Notes: generated from the sequence alone by a model not told the origin. A stretch of 64,000 nt of DNA from Nitratiruptor tergarcus DSM 16512 (GCF_027946175.1 NZ_AP026671.1:992001-1056000), one strand, 5' to 3'. Shown: positions 7,032-16,320, counted from the stretch's first letter. A program made the numbers and translations.

Positions 7032-8914
7032 GACCAATACTTTTGAATAAATTCATTTTTATTTTCTTCATAGCTATTTGCTATTACTTTTATTCTTCTA
7101 TCTATTGCCTTAGTTTCTACACCAAATCTCTTCGCAACTTTTTGGCTTTCTAATTTCAAAGGATTTAAAAGATATGCAGCTCTTGCAAAATTTTTAGCTT
7201 GCCGTATATCTTCACTCTTTAGAGCCAATGTATAATAAAAAAGCCAAAAATTCTCAAACCCTCTCAATGATACGCCATCTATATTTTCTCGCATAAGAAG
7301 CTTTTTAATTTTTTGATATCTTTTAAGCAATTTTCTTAGCTTTTCATTCTCTTTCACATGTTGTAATGCATATTTAGCGATTGTTAAATTGTCACACTGT
7401 AGAGCTTGAGAAAATTTCATTCTTGCAATTTCCTCCGATTGAGATATATATTCAAATCCATAGTAAAGTGCATTCAGTCCATCAAAATAGCCTATGAGAC
7501 TTGAAGATAATTTTTGGTTTATATCTTTCATATCATCAAAATGATAGAAAATCTCTTCTAATCTGTAATACTTTAAATTTAATCTCATAGCTAAAGATTC
7601 ATAACTTCTATCAGCATAATAAACAGAATTTTCTCCATTTGTTGTATTAGATAAATGTATTCGCCATAAAGCAACCACATTATTAAGTTTTTTAAATCTA
7701 GCAGTTTTTGCGACCCTTATCCAAAATTCAAAATCCTGAGCTCTCTCAAAACGTTCATCATATTTTCCTATTTTCGTATAAAGTATTGTTTTCACCATTG
7801 ACCCAAGATTGGGTATATACGATCCTTTTCCTTCATATAACATTTGTAAGAGAGTATCTCCATTTTCAAAAAAATCTAATGGTGTAAATCTTAATTCCTG
7901 TTCGCCAAAAGAATTCAAATTTCCATAGACAACGTCAGGTGTTATATCTACATCATTAAGCAAATCAACGTATTTTTGCAAAATATTTGGCATTAATTTA
8001 TCGTCGTCATCAAGCCAAAGAATATACTCACCTCTAGCTTCTTCTATACATCTATTGCGTGTATATGGTCTTCCTCTGTTTTTTTCATTGGCAAAAAAGC
8101 GGATTTTAGGACTATTGAACTCCTCAATTACCTCTTGCATATCCACATCTGAGCCATCATCCACCACCACTATTTCATAATTTTCATAGTTTTGGTTAAG
8201 GGCACTTTGCAACGCTTCGCGTAAAAACTCTTTTCTATTGTATGTGGGAATGGCTATCGTAATCAACGGCTCATAGCTATTTTTTTTAAAATAGAGTTTT
8301 GCCGTACCTTTTTGTGTCTCATAATTTTCACTTCGTAAATTGTAATCATCCCTCAACCATTTCTCAACTATTTTCCTTTCTTCCTCTCTATGAGCATCAT
8401 CGAGTAATATAACTGTTTCATTGTTTAAATAGCTATAAAGTAATGGAAGAGCTGGATAACGTGCCAAAGGCTGCGTATCCATAGGTGGACCATCTACAAG
8501 TAAAATATCTATGGGAGCATCAATATGGAGTTGCGAGATATCGTACCATAACCACTCATCCTCATCTATTAAATAGTATTTCAAAGGAGCATAAAGAGGC
8601 TCGACAAACTTCAAAAGGTTATGAAGTTTAAGTTCGTTTTCTGTTTTTTTCAAATAATCGTAACTATGATCGAGTGAGATAATTTTAGAGTTGGGCGAAT
8701 GTTCTTTCAACAAATATGCCATTAAAATTGTAGAAACTCCACTTCCACATTCAACTATTATCAAATCTTTTTTATTTCGAATCTTTTTTAGTAATTCACG
8801 ATAGACAATTTTCATAAAATCTGCACTAGCAGCCCATCCTCCCAACCTATTAAGTGGATAGTTAAGATTAATAAATGATAAAATCTGCTCAAGATCTTCT
8901 AATTGATATTGCAT
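7028..8914 (-). CDS. Fusion of a SAM-methyltransferase-like domain and a family 2 glycosyltransferase
   Basis: 628 residues in three parts. Residues about 30-205 look like a class I methyltransferase fold: IIVECGSGVSTILMAYLL at 52-69 (motif I), SLDHS at 80-84, and ILLVDGPP at 137-144. Residues about 215-450 are a GT2 domain: ITIAIPTYNRKEFL, VVVDDGSD at 249-256 and the acidic cluster LWLDDDDKL at 299-307. The C-terminal 170 residues are helical and unassigned. ATG 8914 has GAGGAA upstream, and the 3' end overlaps the next gene as ATGA. It may both methylate and glycosylate one glycan; this is inferred. Confidence 0.8.
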   Translation of the reverse strand: MQYQLEDLEQILSFINLNYPLNRLGGWAASADFMKIVYRELLKKIRNKKDLIIVECGSGVSTILMAYLLKEHSPNSKIISLDHSYDYLKKTENELKLHNLLKFVEPLYAPLKYYLIDEDEWLWYDISQLHIDAPIDILLVDGPPMDTQPLARYPALPLLYSYLNNETVILLDDAHREEERKIVEKWLRDDYNLRSENYETQKGTAKLYFKKNSYEPLITIAIPTYNRKEFLREALQSALNQNYENYEIVVVDDGSDVDMQEVIEEFNSPKIRFFANEKNRGRPYTRNRCIEEARGEYILWLDDDDKLMPNILQKYVDLLNDVDITPDVVYGNLNSFGEQELRFTPLDFFENGDTLLQMLYEGKGSYIPNLGSMVKTILYTKIGKYDERFERAQDFEFWIRVAKTARFKKLNNVVALWRIHLSNTTNGENSVYYADRSYESLAMRLNLKYYRLEEIFYHFDDMKDINQKLSSSLIGYFDGLNALYYGFEYISQSEEIARMKFSQALQCDNLTIAKYALQHVKENEKLRKLLKRYQKIKKLLMRENIDGVSLRGFENFWLFYYTLALKSEDIRQAKNFARAAYLLNPLKLESQKVAKRFGVETKAIDRRIKVIANSYEENKNEFIQKYWS

Positions 8915-8981
8915 AATTGTTCCTCATTAAATGTATGATTTGTTTAATTTTAGCTAAAATAAAAATAAAAAAGGCTCAAAA

Positions 8982-10184
8982 ATGACTTTTGACGTTTGCA
9001 TAATCAATCAAAATAATGAAAATTTAGAAAAAACGTTGCAATCTTTAGACGCAAATAAAGAGTACATCTCACAAATAATAGTCTCTGGCAAAAGTGAGGA
9101 TAAAGGCATACAATCTTTAAATATAGATTCAAAAAATGAAGCAGATCACCGCAATGCATGTTTGGAAGCTGCAAAGAGTGAATATATCTTATGGCTGAGT
9201 CCCGATATAGAGCTTGAAGATGAAACACTCGAAGAGTATGCTGATATTTTAGATGAGATAGAGAGTGATGTAGATATTATCTATCCCAATGAAGTTTTTT
9301 TTGATGAAGAGGATGAAAAGATCAGAAATTACGAAGATTGGTATGGCAAAGAAGAACTTTTGCTCCAAAGTCTTTCATTAGAAAACCATCTTCCAAACTG
9401 GGCTGTTCTTACTAAAAAGAGTACACTTGAAAAATTTGGAGGGTTTGAATCACAATATAACGATTACACTTTCTATGCATTTATATATAAAAATCTTAAA
9501 AATCTCTCTCTTAAACTATCTGATTTAAGCTTTATTAATCATTATATTCATGAGAGCTTTATTGATACATCGTATCGCAGTAAACTCGTACGCGATATCG
9601 TAGAAAAATATACTTTGCAAGAGATTTTTCCAAAACTAAATTGGGAAAATGAGAATCTCGCACTCGCAACCGCTTACACGCTTATAGGTGATGTCCTAGC
9701 TAAATACTATAACTACTTCAACGCATCTTCATTTTATCGCAATGCAATGCTGAGCTTTCATAATCAAGAGACACTAAGAAAACTTATTGATGCATACCTA
9801 CAAATGGGACTTTTTGATGAGGCAAAACAGCTTCTTACCACACAAGATGCTACACAAGAGATGCAAGAAGAGTTATTACAAAAAATAGAGCAGACCCAAA
9901 AACTTGTACAAAATATTGAAAAATCTGTTGAAGAAGGAAAAAGTGGTGAGATATTAGCTATGGCAAATGATATAATGTCATATTATGAAGGAGCGCCGAT
10001 ATATAATGTGTTAGGAGTTATATATACTCTTAAGGGAGATTTAGAAAATGCATACAAATTTTTCTATAAAGCAGCAACTATGAATCCAATAGATAAAGAC
10101 ATTTTAGCTAACCTTGCAGAAATTGCAAAAAAGATACATAGAGAAAATGATGTAATTGCACTTTATGAAAGAATGACAAAATAA
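8982..10184 (+). CDS. Degenerate family 2 glycosyltransferase-like protein with TPR repeats
   Basis: 400 residues. The first 190 follow the GT2 layout, but the usual nucleotide-binding VDDGS loop reads IIVSGKSEDKG and the metal-binding DxD reads LWLSPDIELEDE, so only one acidic residue of the classic triplet remains. NWAVLTKKSTLEKFGGF matches the acceptor-side region of GT2 enzymes. From about residue 225 there are TPR-like helices (DVLAKYYNYFNASSFYRNAM; NVLGVIYTLKGDLENAYKFF). It is divergent from the other two glycosyltransferase genes (67-base gap) and co-directional with the PilZ gene eight bases on. Activity is uncertain; it may be a partner protein. Confidence 0.72.
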   Translation: MTFDVCIINQNNENLEKTLQSLDANKEYISQIIVSGKSEDKGIQSLNIDSKNEADHRNACLEAAKSEYILWLSPDIELEDETLEEYADILDEIESDVDIIYPNEVFFDEEDEKIRNYEDWYGKEELLLQSLSLENHLPNWAVLTKKSTLEKFGGFESQYNDYTFYAFIYKNLKNLSLKLSDLSFINHYIHESFIDTSYRSKLVRDIVEKYTLQEIFPKLNWENENLALATAYTLIGDVLAKYYNYFNASSFYRNAMLSFHNQETLRKLIDAYLQMGLFDEAKQLLTTQDATQEMQEELLQKIEQTQKLVQNIEKSVEEGKSGEILAMANDIMSYYEGAPIYNVLGVIYTLKGDLENAYKFFYKAATMNPIDKDILANLAEIAKKIHRENDVIALYERMTK

Positions 10185-10192
10185 GGATATCA

Positions 10193-11245
10193 ATGCAAGA
10201 AAATCTCTCGCGTTTTGATACGCTCAAGCTTGCTACGCAGTATTGGCACGGAGATGAGACTACGACAATACTTATAGTGGTGCTCTTTTTTTTGGCAATA
10301 GTTCTCTTTTTTATCATTGGTACAATTTTGCAAAAGAGACTCAAAGAAAAAAACATCCAGCACTATTTTGATATATATGCCAAAGAACGTGAACTAAATG
10401 AGCGCGAAAAAGAGACTCTTTGGAAATATGCCCATAAGATGGAGCGCGATCCCATGCTTGTATTGGAATTCAAAGCGCCTTTTGAAAAGGTAATGGATCT
10501 CTATATAAAAACAGATCCACACCCAGATGAGGAGCTTGTGAGGAGTCTGAGAAAAAAACTCGATTTTGAAGTAGTAAGCCCCTATATTCCTCTTATCACA
10601 ACAAAAGATATTGAAGTATTTCAAAATGGGCGTATGATTCTATCAAACAATAAAGCCCTCGATGTCGCACTCTACGATAAAGATGAAAAATATATGTATT
10701 GGCTCGTAATCGATGGCGACCTTCCGCTCTCTACACACCCGGGAGAGTATGTTAAAATAGTCTTTATCCGTCAAGATGATGGGATTTATAGTTTTGAGCA
10801 ACCAATAGCGGAAATCCTCAAAGAGTCTGGTAAAACAATTATTAAGATTCCTCATACATTTGAACTAAGCAGAACGCAACGCCGGGAAACTCCTCGCATA
10901 AAAATAGATATTCCTCTCAATTTCATCATCTATACCAATGATGGACAAAACGTTTTTGAAGGGAGGTTTGTCGATATTAGTGCGGGAGGGGCAAAGTTTT
11001 GTGCAAAAAATGATAATGATATATTAAAAAAGGTAAAGTTTGGTGATAATATGGAGCTTATTTTTAATCTCGACAAACATACATATACCCTAAGCTCCAA
11101 AGTGCTCGAAATCGATAGAAGACCGAAAAGTATCTGCTTTCGTACCCTCTTCGACAATATTGACAAAGAGATAAAAGAGCGGATTTTAGAGTTTGTGCTC
11201 AAAGAGCAGCTTAAACATGCCCAACTTAAAAGAAAACGCCAATGA
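10193..11245 (+). CDS. Membrane-anchored PilZ-domain c-di-GMP receptor (YcgR-like)
   Basis: 350 residues. One transmembrane segment at about 25-46 (TTTILIVVLFFLAIVLFFII) is followed by a basic/helical linker, a YcgR-N-like beta domain at about 130-225, and a PilZ domain at about 228-335. The c-di-GMP signature is intact: R231xxxR235 (RRETPR) and D261xSxxG266 (DISAGG). PilZ proteins of this layout bind c-di-GMP and, in the YcgR family, slow or bias the flagellar motor. The gene has AAGGAT upstream and overlaps the fliJ-like gene by four bases; the diguanylate cyclase at 12057 is three genes on in the same operon. Confidence 0.87.
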   Translation: MQENLSRFDTLKLATQYWHGDETTTILIVVLFFLAIVLFFIIGTILQKRLKEKNIQHYFDIYAKERELNEREKETLWKYAHKMERDPMLVLEFKAPFEKVMDLYIKTDPHPDEELVRSLRKKLDFEVVSPYIPLITTKDIEVFQNGRMILSNNKALDVALYDKDEKYMYWLVIDGDLPLSTHPGEYVKIVFIRQDDGIYSFEQPIAEILKESGKTIIKIPHTFELSRTQRRETPRIKIDIPLNFIIYTNDGQNVFEGRFVDISAGGAKFCAKNDNDILKKVKFGDNMELIFNLDKHTYTLSSKVLEIDRRPKSICFRTLFDNIDKEIKERILEFVLKEQLKHAQLKRKRQ

Positions 11246-11661
11246 GAGAGAAGAGCTTCAAGTTTTTTATAAAACAAAAAAGCATTCTTATCGATGAGAA
11301 GAGATTTGTAATAGCAAATTTGCAAAAAAAGATGGAAAACCTCCAAGAAAAAATAGATCAAAAAAAGAGTAAGATAGATTTACTAGACTCACAAGAGTAT
11401 GAATCTCTCTTTTCTTTACATAATGCAAAAGCTTTACAAAAAGAGCTCAAAAAAGAGATCGCACAACTTAACCAGCAAAAGAGAGTATTAGAAGAAGAGA
11501 TTGAAGAGATAAAAATAGAACTTAAAGAGATTTTCAGCCAAAAAAAGGCTTTAGAAAAGATGCTACAAAAACAGCGCATCGAAGCACAACATAAAAAAAT
11601 GCAAGAGGAAAACAGGTTAGCAGATGAGAGCCATTTACGTAAAACTCTTTTTCATAGTTAG
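11242..11661 (+). CDS. fliJ: FliJ-like coiled-coil export protein
   Basis: 139 residues, nearly all charged heptads forming two long helices (about 20-125), the antiparallel coiled coil seen in FliJ. FliJ is the central stalk of the FliHI ATPase complex and carries chaperones to FlhA. Sequence identity in FliJ is generally too low to be decisive, so the assignment rests on length (FliJ about 140-150), composition and position in a flagellar locus lacking another fliJ candidate. The start ATG overlaps the end of the PilZ gene and its end overlaps the next gene by 38 bases. Confidence 0.7.
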   Translation: MREKSFKFFIKQKSILIDEKRFVIANLQKKMENLQEKIDQKKSKIDLLDSQEYESLFSLHNAKALQKELKKEIAQLNQQKRVLEEEIEEIKIELKEIFSQKKALEKMLQKQRIEAQHKKMQEENRLADESHLRKTLFHS

Positions 11662-12070
11662 TGTCAGCAGCTTGCTTTTTGCTAATGAATGCAAAGAGAT
11701 ATCCAAAGAACTCAAAAAGCTTCAAGAACTTAAAACTGTTGTAGAAGCAAAGATTGCCAAAAATAAAAAACTGCTCCAAGAGATAAAAGCGCAAAAGAAG
11801 GCACTCCAAGATCTCAATGCTACTATAGAAAAGCAGATTGCCCAGATAGAGTCTCAAAGGTTCAAAAAGCTTGCAAAAGATTTTGAAAGTATGGATCCAG
11901 AGTATGCTGGAGAGAAACTCTCTAAAATAGAGGATCCAAAAATTGCAGCATATATTCTTTATAATATGAACTCAAGAAAAGCGGGCGAAGCACTCAATTA
12001 TGTAGCTCCAGAATCACTGAGTAAAATAGTCAAAATACTCACACAACTCAAAAAACATGAAAAAAAATAG
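11624..12070 (+). CDS. Periplasmic MotE/MgtE_N-like flagellar protein
   Basis: 148 residues with a cleavable signal peptide (about 1-20, ending SSLLFA). A coiled coil covers about 23-83 and an MgtE N-terminal-type helical domain about 84-148 (FESMDPEYAGEKLSKIED, YILYNMNSRKAGEALNYV). Proteins with signal peptide, coiled coil and MgtE_N domain are called MotE in rhizobia, where MotE chaperones the periplasmic motor protein MotC, and Campylobacter has a related motility-linked protein. It is not a magnesium transporter: the membrane domain is missing. The gene overlaps fliJ and the downstream cyclase gene, so all are translated together. Confidence 0.75.
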   Translation: MRAIYVKLFFIVSVSSLLFANECKEISKELKKLQELKTVVEAKIAKNKKLLQEIKAQKKALQDLNATIEKQIAQIESQRFKKLAKDFESMDPEYAGEKLSKIEDPKIAAYILYNMNSRKAGEALNYVAPESLSKIVKILTQLKKHEKK

Positions 12071-13526
12071 TCTCATACGTATCCTCTTTTTTCTTATAGT
12101 GTATGTTACACTCAGTGCCATTGCCACCTATTATTTTAGTATTGATAAAAGAGAACGCACAAAACTCTACCTTGCACAACAGATAGAGAAACTCTACTCT
12201 GAATACCAAGCTACCAAGTATGCTTATCGTATGCTTGCAAACTTCTTTTATGATGAGTTGAGTCACGATACAAAATTTCTCCAGCTCCTTGTGTCGTGGC
12301 AAAAAGATTCAAAAGTAGGAAAAGAGATAGAAAGGTTCTTGAGCCAAAAATTTAGATTATTGCAAAAATATGAGATAAATTATCTCACTATCTATGATCC
12401 TTCTGGCAATATTGTAGCGAGTATGCATAAAATGGCACCATTAAAGAGGAAAAAGAGTAAGCTTTTCGAAAAAAAAGAGACAACAAATGAGCTGGTTATT
12501 GAATTTAAAAAGCCATTCTATTTTCAACGCAATATGGTAGGAATCTATAAAGCAGCTATCAGTTACAATGTATTTAAAAATAGACTTGCAAAACTTTTCA
12601 AAGGTTATTATGAGTACATTATAAATGGTACACTTATTAACAAAAAGGTCTTCAGCTACGGCAACTACCTCTTTGTCCAAAGCGATCTTCACAAAGATTT
12701 TTACTATGAACAAAGCTCTAAGTCGCTACAAAATAGTAGGCAAAAAGAGCTCATCCATCGCATTAATAGTACAATAAAAGAGAAAATCGCTTCCTCTTTA
12801 GCAAAAAGAAAAAATTTTGCAATTTTGACAAAAATAGATGACACATATTATACGGTCTCATTTCTTGCTATAAAAGGAAAAGAGCATATAGGATATCTCA
12901 TATCATATAAACCAGACTCCAATACAGCAATTTTTGAGTCGATCTTTTTGCAAAATGTCATCCTTAGCAATATCATTATAGCAATAGTACTCCTATTCAT
13001 TTACTACGTGCTTGAAACGAGAAACCGCTTTGAGATGATGGCGGTGACAGACAAGCTTACCAAGCTTTATAACCGTTACAAATTCTATTCTATTGCAGAG
13101 CAAGAGATCCAAAGAGCAAAAAGGAACAAAAGGCCTTTTGCAATTATAATGTTTGATATAGACAAATTTAAACTTATCAACGATACGTATGGACATGATA
13201 TAGGTGATCTGGTACTCAAAGAGATCTCGCAAATAATTCGCAAAAATATTCGAAGATACGATTACGCTTTTCGCTGGGGTGGAGAGGAGTTTATTATCCT
13301 AGCTCCAGAGACAGATATAAAAAATGCGATGAAACTTGCAGAAAAGATTCGTAAACTTATAGAAAATCATTCATTTGAAGAAGTTGGCAAAGTGACGATT
13401 AGTTTGGGTGTGACGCAGTTTGATCCTGAAAATGAAGATAATATTGATGCAGCGATTAAACGGGCTGACAATGCCTTATATCTATCCAAAAAAGAGGGGC
13501 GCAATAGAGTTACTCTAGCTGTGTAG
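12057..13526 (+). CDS. Diguanylate cyclase with periplasmic sensor domain
   Basis: 489 residues. TM1 about 8-27, a roughly 270-residue periplasmic double-sensor-like region, TM2 about 300-318, then a GGDEF domain to the end. The active-site loop is RWGGEEF (GGEEF at 408-412, an active variant). The substrate and metal residues in FDIDKFKLINDTYGHDIGD are present, and the RxxD inhibitory site is intact (RRYD, 399-402), so product feedback is expected. It makes c-di-GMP from two GTP. It overlaps the MotE-like gene by 14 bases and is in one operon with a PilZ receptor. The 3' end overlaps convergent flhB by 12 bases. Confidence 0.92.
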   Translation: MKKNSLIRILFFLIVYVTLSAIATYYFSIDKRERTKLYLAQQIEKLYSEYQATKYAYRMLANFFYDELSHDTKFLQLLVSWQKDSKVGKEIERFLSQKFRLLQKYEINYLTIYDPSGNIVASMHKMAPLKRKKSKLFEKKETTNELVIEFKKPFYFQRNMVGIYKAAISYNVFKNRLAKLFKGYYEYIINGTLINKKVFSYGNYLFVQSDLHKDFYYEQSSKSLQNSRQKELIHRINSTIKEKIASSLAKRKNFAILTKIDDTYYTVSFLAIKGKEHIGYLISYKPDSNTAIFESIFLQNVILSNIIIAIVLLFIYYVLETRNRFEMMAVTDKLTKLYNRYKFYSIAEQEIQRAKRNKRPFAIIMFDIDKFKLINDTYGHDIGDLVLKEISQIIRKNIRRYDYAFRWGGEEFIILAPETDIKNAMKLAEKIRKLIENHSFEEVGKVTISLGVTQFDPENEDNIDAAIKRADNALYLSKKEGRNRVTLAV

Positions 13527-14570
13527 TCCCTGCTTTTTATAGATTTTAGCAAATATTTTAGCAATCGCTTGATAGAGACTCTCTGGTACAAAATCTCCTA
13601 TATCACACGCTTGATAGAGAGCTCTTGCTAAAGGAGGATTCTCTTCAATTGGTACATTATGAAGCCTTGCCTCCTCTTTTATGCGCAGAGCAATTCTATC
13701 TACACCCTTTGCCACTACTTTGGGCGCTTGCATTTTGCCTCTTTCATATTTCAAGGCAACGGCATAGTGCTCTGGGTTGGTAATGACTACATCTGCTTTT
13801 GCAACTTCAGCCATCATTCGTGTCAGGCTCATCTCACGCATTTTCTTTCTAATGGCAGATTTTATTTGTGGGTTTCCTTCATAGAGTTTTTGCTCCTCTT
13901 TTATCTCTTGTTTACTCATTTTAATATTCTCTTCAAACTCGTACTTACGAAAGAAAAAGTCAATAACACTCACAGGAATTGAAAGAAGCGCAAATCCCAA
14001 AATCATTATAAGTGTATATTTCATCATCAAATATGCATCATCATAGATTCCTGTTGCAGCAAACCGCAATACCCCTTCAAGTAAGTAACTTACTAAGTAG
14101 TATGAAACAACTGTAGCCACTATGAGTTTTAAGAGATTTTTAAACAGTTCAAAAAGTGTCTTGAGTGAAAAGATCCTCTTAAGGCCAGAGATAGGGTCAA
14201 TTTTTTCTAATTTTGGAATGAGAGGTTTGAAAGTAAACAGAAAACCAAACTGCGCAACATTGGAAAATATGCCTATAATAAGAAGCAAACCAAAAATAGG
14301 GAGAAGTAAAATTGCAAGATCTTTTACTATTTCATAAATAATAGCGTAATTATACTCTGGAATATTGTGCAAAGGATCAGAGAAAAAATGGATAAAAATT
14401 TTATAGAGTCTCTCAAAGGCAAAAGGTATATAAAAAAGCAGTGTCAAAAATACTGTTATTAAAGAGGCGCTAATAGCAATATCCATACTCTTGGCCACCT
14501 GCCCCTCTTCGCGCGCCTTCTCACGCCTCCGGGGGGTGGCCTTTTCGGTTTTATCTGGATCTTTGGCCAT
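13515..14570 (-). CDS. flhB: Flagellar export switch protein FlhB
   Basis: 351 residues: a basic N-terminus (KDPDKTEKATPRRREKAREE), four transmembrane segments between about 30 and 205, and a cytoplasmic domain. FlhB changes export specificity from rod/hook to filament subunits after autocleavage at N|PTH. Here the motif reads NPEH (residues 265-268, DNA 13767-13778), with Asn, Pro and His kept but Thr replaced by Glu. The rest of the site (VVITN, HYAVALKYE) is normal. It directly abuts fliR (stop and start adjacent) with AGGAAAATAG upstream, and heads the 3' end of the large flagellar block. Confidence 0.95.
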   Translation of the reverse strand: MAKDPDKTEKATPRRREKAREEGQVAKSMDIAISASLITVFLTLLFYIPFAFERLYKIFIHFFSDPLHNIPEYNYAIIYEIVKDLAILLLPIFGLLLIIGIFSNVAQFGFLFTFKPLIPKLEKIDPISGLKRIFSLKTLFELFKNLLKLIVATVVSYYLVSYLLEGVLRFAATGIYDDAYLMMKYTLIMILGFALLSIPVSVIDFFFRKYEFEENIKMSKQEIKEEQKLYEGNPQIKSAIRKKMREMSLTRMMAEVAKADVVITNPEHYAVALKYERGKMQAPKVVAKGVDRIALRIKEEARLHNVPIEENPPLARALYQACDIGDFVPESLYQAIAKIFAKIYKKQGLHS

Positions 14571-15347
14571 CTATTTTCCTAAACTTTTTATAAGATATAT
14601 TATATCGTGAATGAGATCTTTGAGATACTGCTCTCCAGCAAAGACAATCACAGAAGCTCCTAACGCCAAAGCTGCAAGACCTATAAATATCTGTAAAGGA
14701 AGTCCAACAATAAAAACATTGATTTGAGGTATGAGGCGATTTACAAGAGCTAAAGCAAGATTTACGAGATAGAGGATAAGTGCAAAAGGAAAAGCCAGTT
14801 TAAAAGCTAAAACAAAAATTGTAAAACTATTTTGTATGATATATTGCCAAAACCCTCCCTGGATATGCATCATACCCAATGGAATATATGAAAAACTCAT
14901 AAAAAGCGCCGAAACAAAATACCCATAAGCACCTGAAGCAAAAAAAATGATATAAAAAAGCATCAAAAAGAGTTTACTCAACACTGAAATTTGTCCATAA
15001 GTTGGATCAAACATATTAACAACTGTTAGCCCCATGAAATAGCTTATTATTTCCGCTGCATAGGAAAATGCCGATACAAAAAAATTGACTAAAAGCCCTA
15101 TACCAAATCCTATGAGCAGCTCTAAAAGAATCATGAGCAAGATTTTGTAGAGTGTGATATCTTCCAAAGAGAACGTAAATGAGATATTTTTGACTATAAA
15201 AAATGAAAGACTCACCACTAATAAAATTTTGACATTTGTTGGTATCATTGTAGTATTGAAAAATGGAAAGCTCAAAAATAGGGCTATAATACGCGTAAAA
15301 ACAAGTGATATTGCAATAGCATCATGTACAGTGACAAGAGGCGTCAT
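14571..15347 (-). CDS. fliR: Flagellar export gate protein FliR
   Basis: 258 residues, six predicted membrane segments (for example ILLVVSLSFFIV, FALILYLVNLALALVNRL), with the conserved FliR motif ALALVNRLIPQINVFIVGLP near 195-214. FliR forms the core export gate with FliP and FliQ in the basal-body membrane. It overlaps fliQ as ATGA and abuts flhB, the order fliP-fliQ-fliR-flhB seen in many bacteria and suggestive of stoichiometric co-translation. Confidence 0.95.
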   Translation of the reverse strand: MTPLVTVHDAIAISLVFTRIIALFLSFPFFNTTMIPTNVKILLVVSLSFFIVKNISFTFSLEDITLYKILLMILLELLIGFGIGLLVNFFVSAFSYAAEIISYFMGLTVVNMFDPTYGQISVLSKLFLMLFYIIFFASGAYGYFVSALFMSFSYIPLGMMHIQGGFWQYIIQNSFTIFVLAFKLAFPFALILYLVNLALALVNRLIPQINVFIVGLPLQIFIGLAALALGASVIVFAGEQYLKDLIHDIIYLIKSLGK

Positions 15348-15613
15348 TGTATCAGTGTATGAATGGATTCAAAAATAGATCGAAAATAGTCGGTAAGCTC
15401 TACAAACATCCATGAACCAAACACTATTAAAGCAATGACAGTTGCTACAATTTTTGGAATAAATGTAAGTGTCATCTCTTGGATCTGGGTGGCTGCTTGA
15501 AAAATACTTACCAACATCCCTACCCCAAATGCTGTAAGAAGAACAGGCCCCCCAACAATTAAAGAGGTTTTGAGCATCTGCTCAATGAGTGTTATTACTT
15601 GATCTAGATTCAT
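15344..15613 (-). CDS. fliQ: Flagellar export gate protein FliQ
   Basis: 89 residues, the invariable size for FliQ, with two hydrophobic hairpin helices (TSLIVGGPVLLTAFGVGMLV and PKIVATVIALIVFGSWMFV) joined by the conserved FQAATQIQEMTLTFIPK loop. It forms the lateral part of the FliPQR export gate. It overlaps both neighbours by four bases. Confidence 0.95.
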   Translation of the reverse strand: MNLDQVITLIEQMLKTSLIVGGPVLLTAFGVGMLVSIFQAATQIQEMTLTFIPKIVATVIALIVFGSWMFVELTDYFRSIFESIHTLIQ

Positions 15614-16320
15614 TTGTAACTCTCTATTAAAGCTTTAATTAAAAGTTCCCATCCATCAGAGAGTATAAACAAAATTAACTTAAAAGGGAGTGAGATCATC
15701 ATAGGAGGGATCATCATCATACCCATAGACATCAAAATACTTGCTACCAAGAGATCTATTACCAAAAATGGTAAGAATATAACAAAAGCAACCTCAAAAG
15801 CAATTTTTATCTCACTGACTAAAAATGCAGGAATAAGGGTAGTAAGCGAGATATCTTCTGGCTTTGTTACCTGCTCTTTTGTAATATTTAAAAAGAGTTG
15901 AATATCTTTTTTTTGCGTGTTTTGCAGCAGAAATTTTTTTACTGGTTTGATTGCCAGTTCTAGTGCAGTTTTATCATCAATTTTTTTTTGCATAAAGGGC
16001 TCAATTGCTTGTGTATTGATATCGATAAATACTGGTTTCATGATAAAAAATGTCAAAAAAAGTGCCAATGCTATAATTACTTGATTTGGCGGGGACTGAG
16101 GGATACCTAGTGCATGACGAAGAAGTGAAAGCACAATAACAATACGTGTAAAAGAGGTAACAGTAATCAAAATTGCTGGTGCGAGACTAAGTATAGTTAT
16201 AAGAAAGAGAATCTTAAGAGAAATGTCAAGATTTTTAAGCTGTGCAACAGTTTCTTCTACAACACCTGCAGCAAAGAGGGGTAATGTTAAAAAAGCAAAA
16301 ATTCCAAATAGTCTATACAC
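15610..16320 (-). CDS. fliP: Flagellar export gate protein FliP
   Basis: 236 residues with an N-terminal signal-like segment (FGIFAFLTLPLFAAG) and four membrane helices. The FliP/SctR signature TSFTRIVIVLSLLRHALG and the C-terminal MGMMMIPPMMISLPFKLILF are clear. Five FliP subunits make the core of the export channel. The start is GTG at 16320 with GAGAGG six bases upstream, inside the end of fliO; no ATG is available near it. Confidence 0.95.
   Translation of the reverse strand: MYRLFGIFAFLTLPLFAAGVVEETVAQLKNLDISLKILFLITILSLAPAILITVTSFTRIVIVLSLLRHALGIPQSPPNQVIIALALFLTFFIMKPVFIDINTQAIEPFMQKKIDDKTALELAIKPVKKFLLQNTQKKDIQLFLNITKEQVTKPEDISLTTLIPAFLVSEIKIAFEVAFVIFLPFLVIDLLVASILMSMGMMMIPPMMISLPFKLILFILSDGWELLIKALIESYK

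Noticed and set aside
10244-10262. TTGGCACGG, a partial sigma54 -24 box
   Set aside because: No TGC -12 element at the right distance and it lies inside the PilZ gene.
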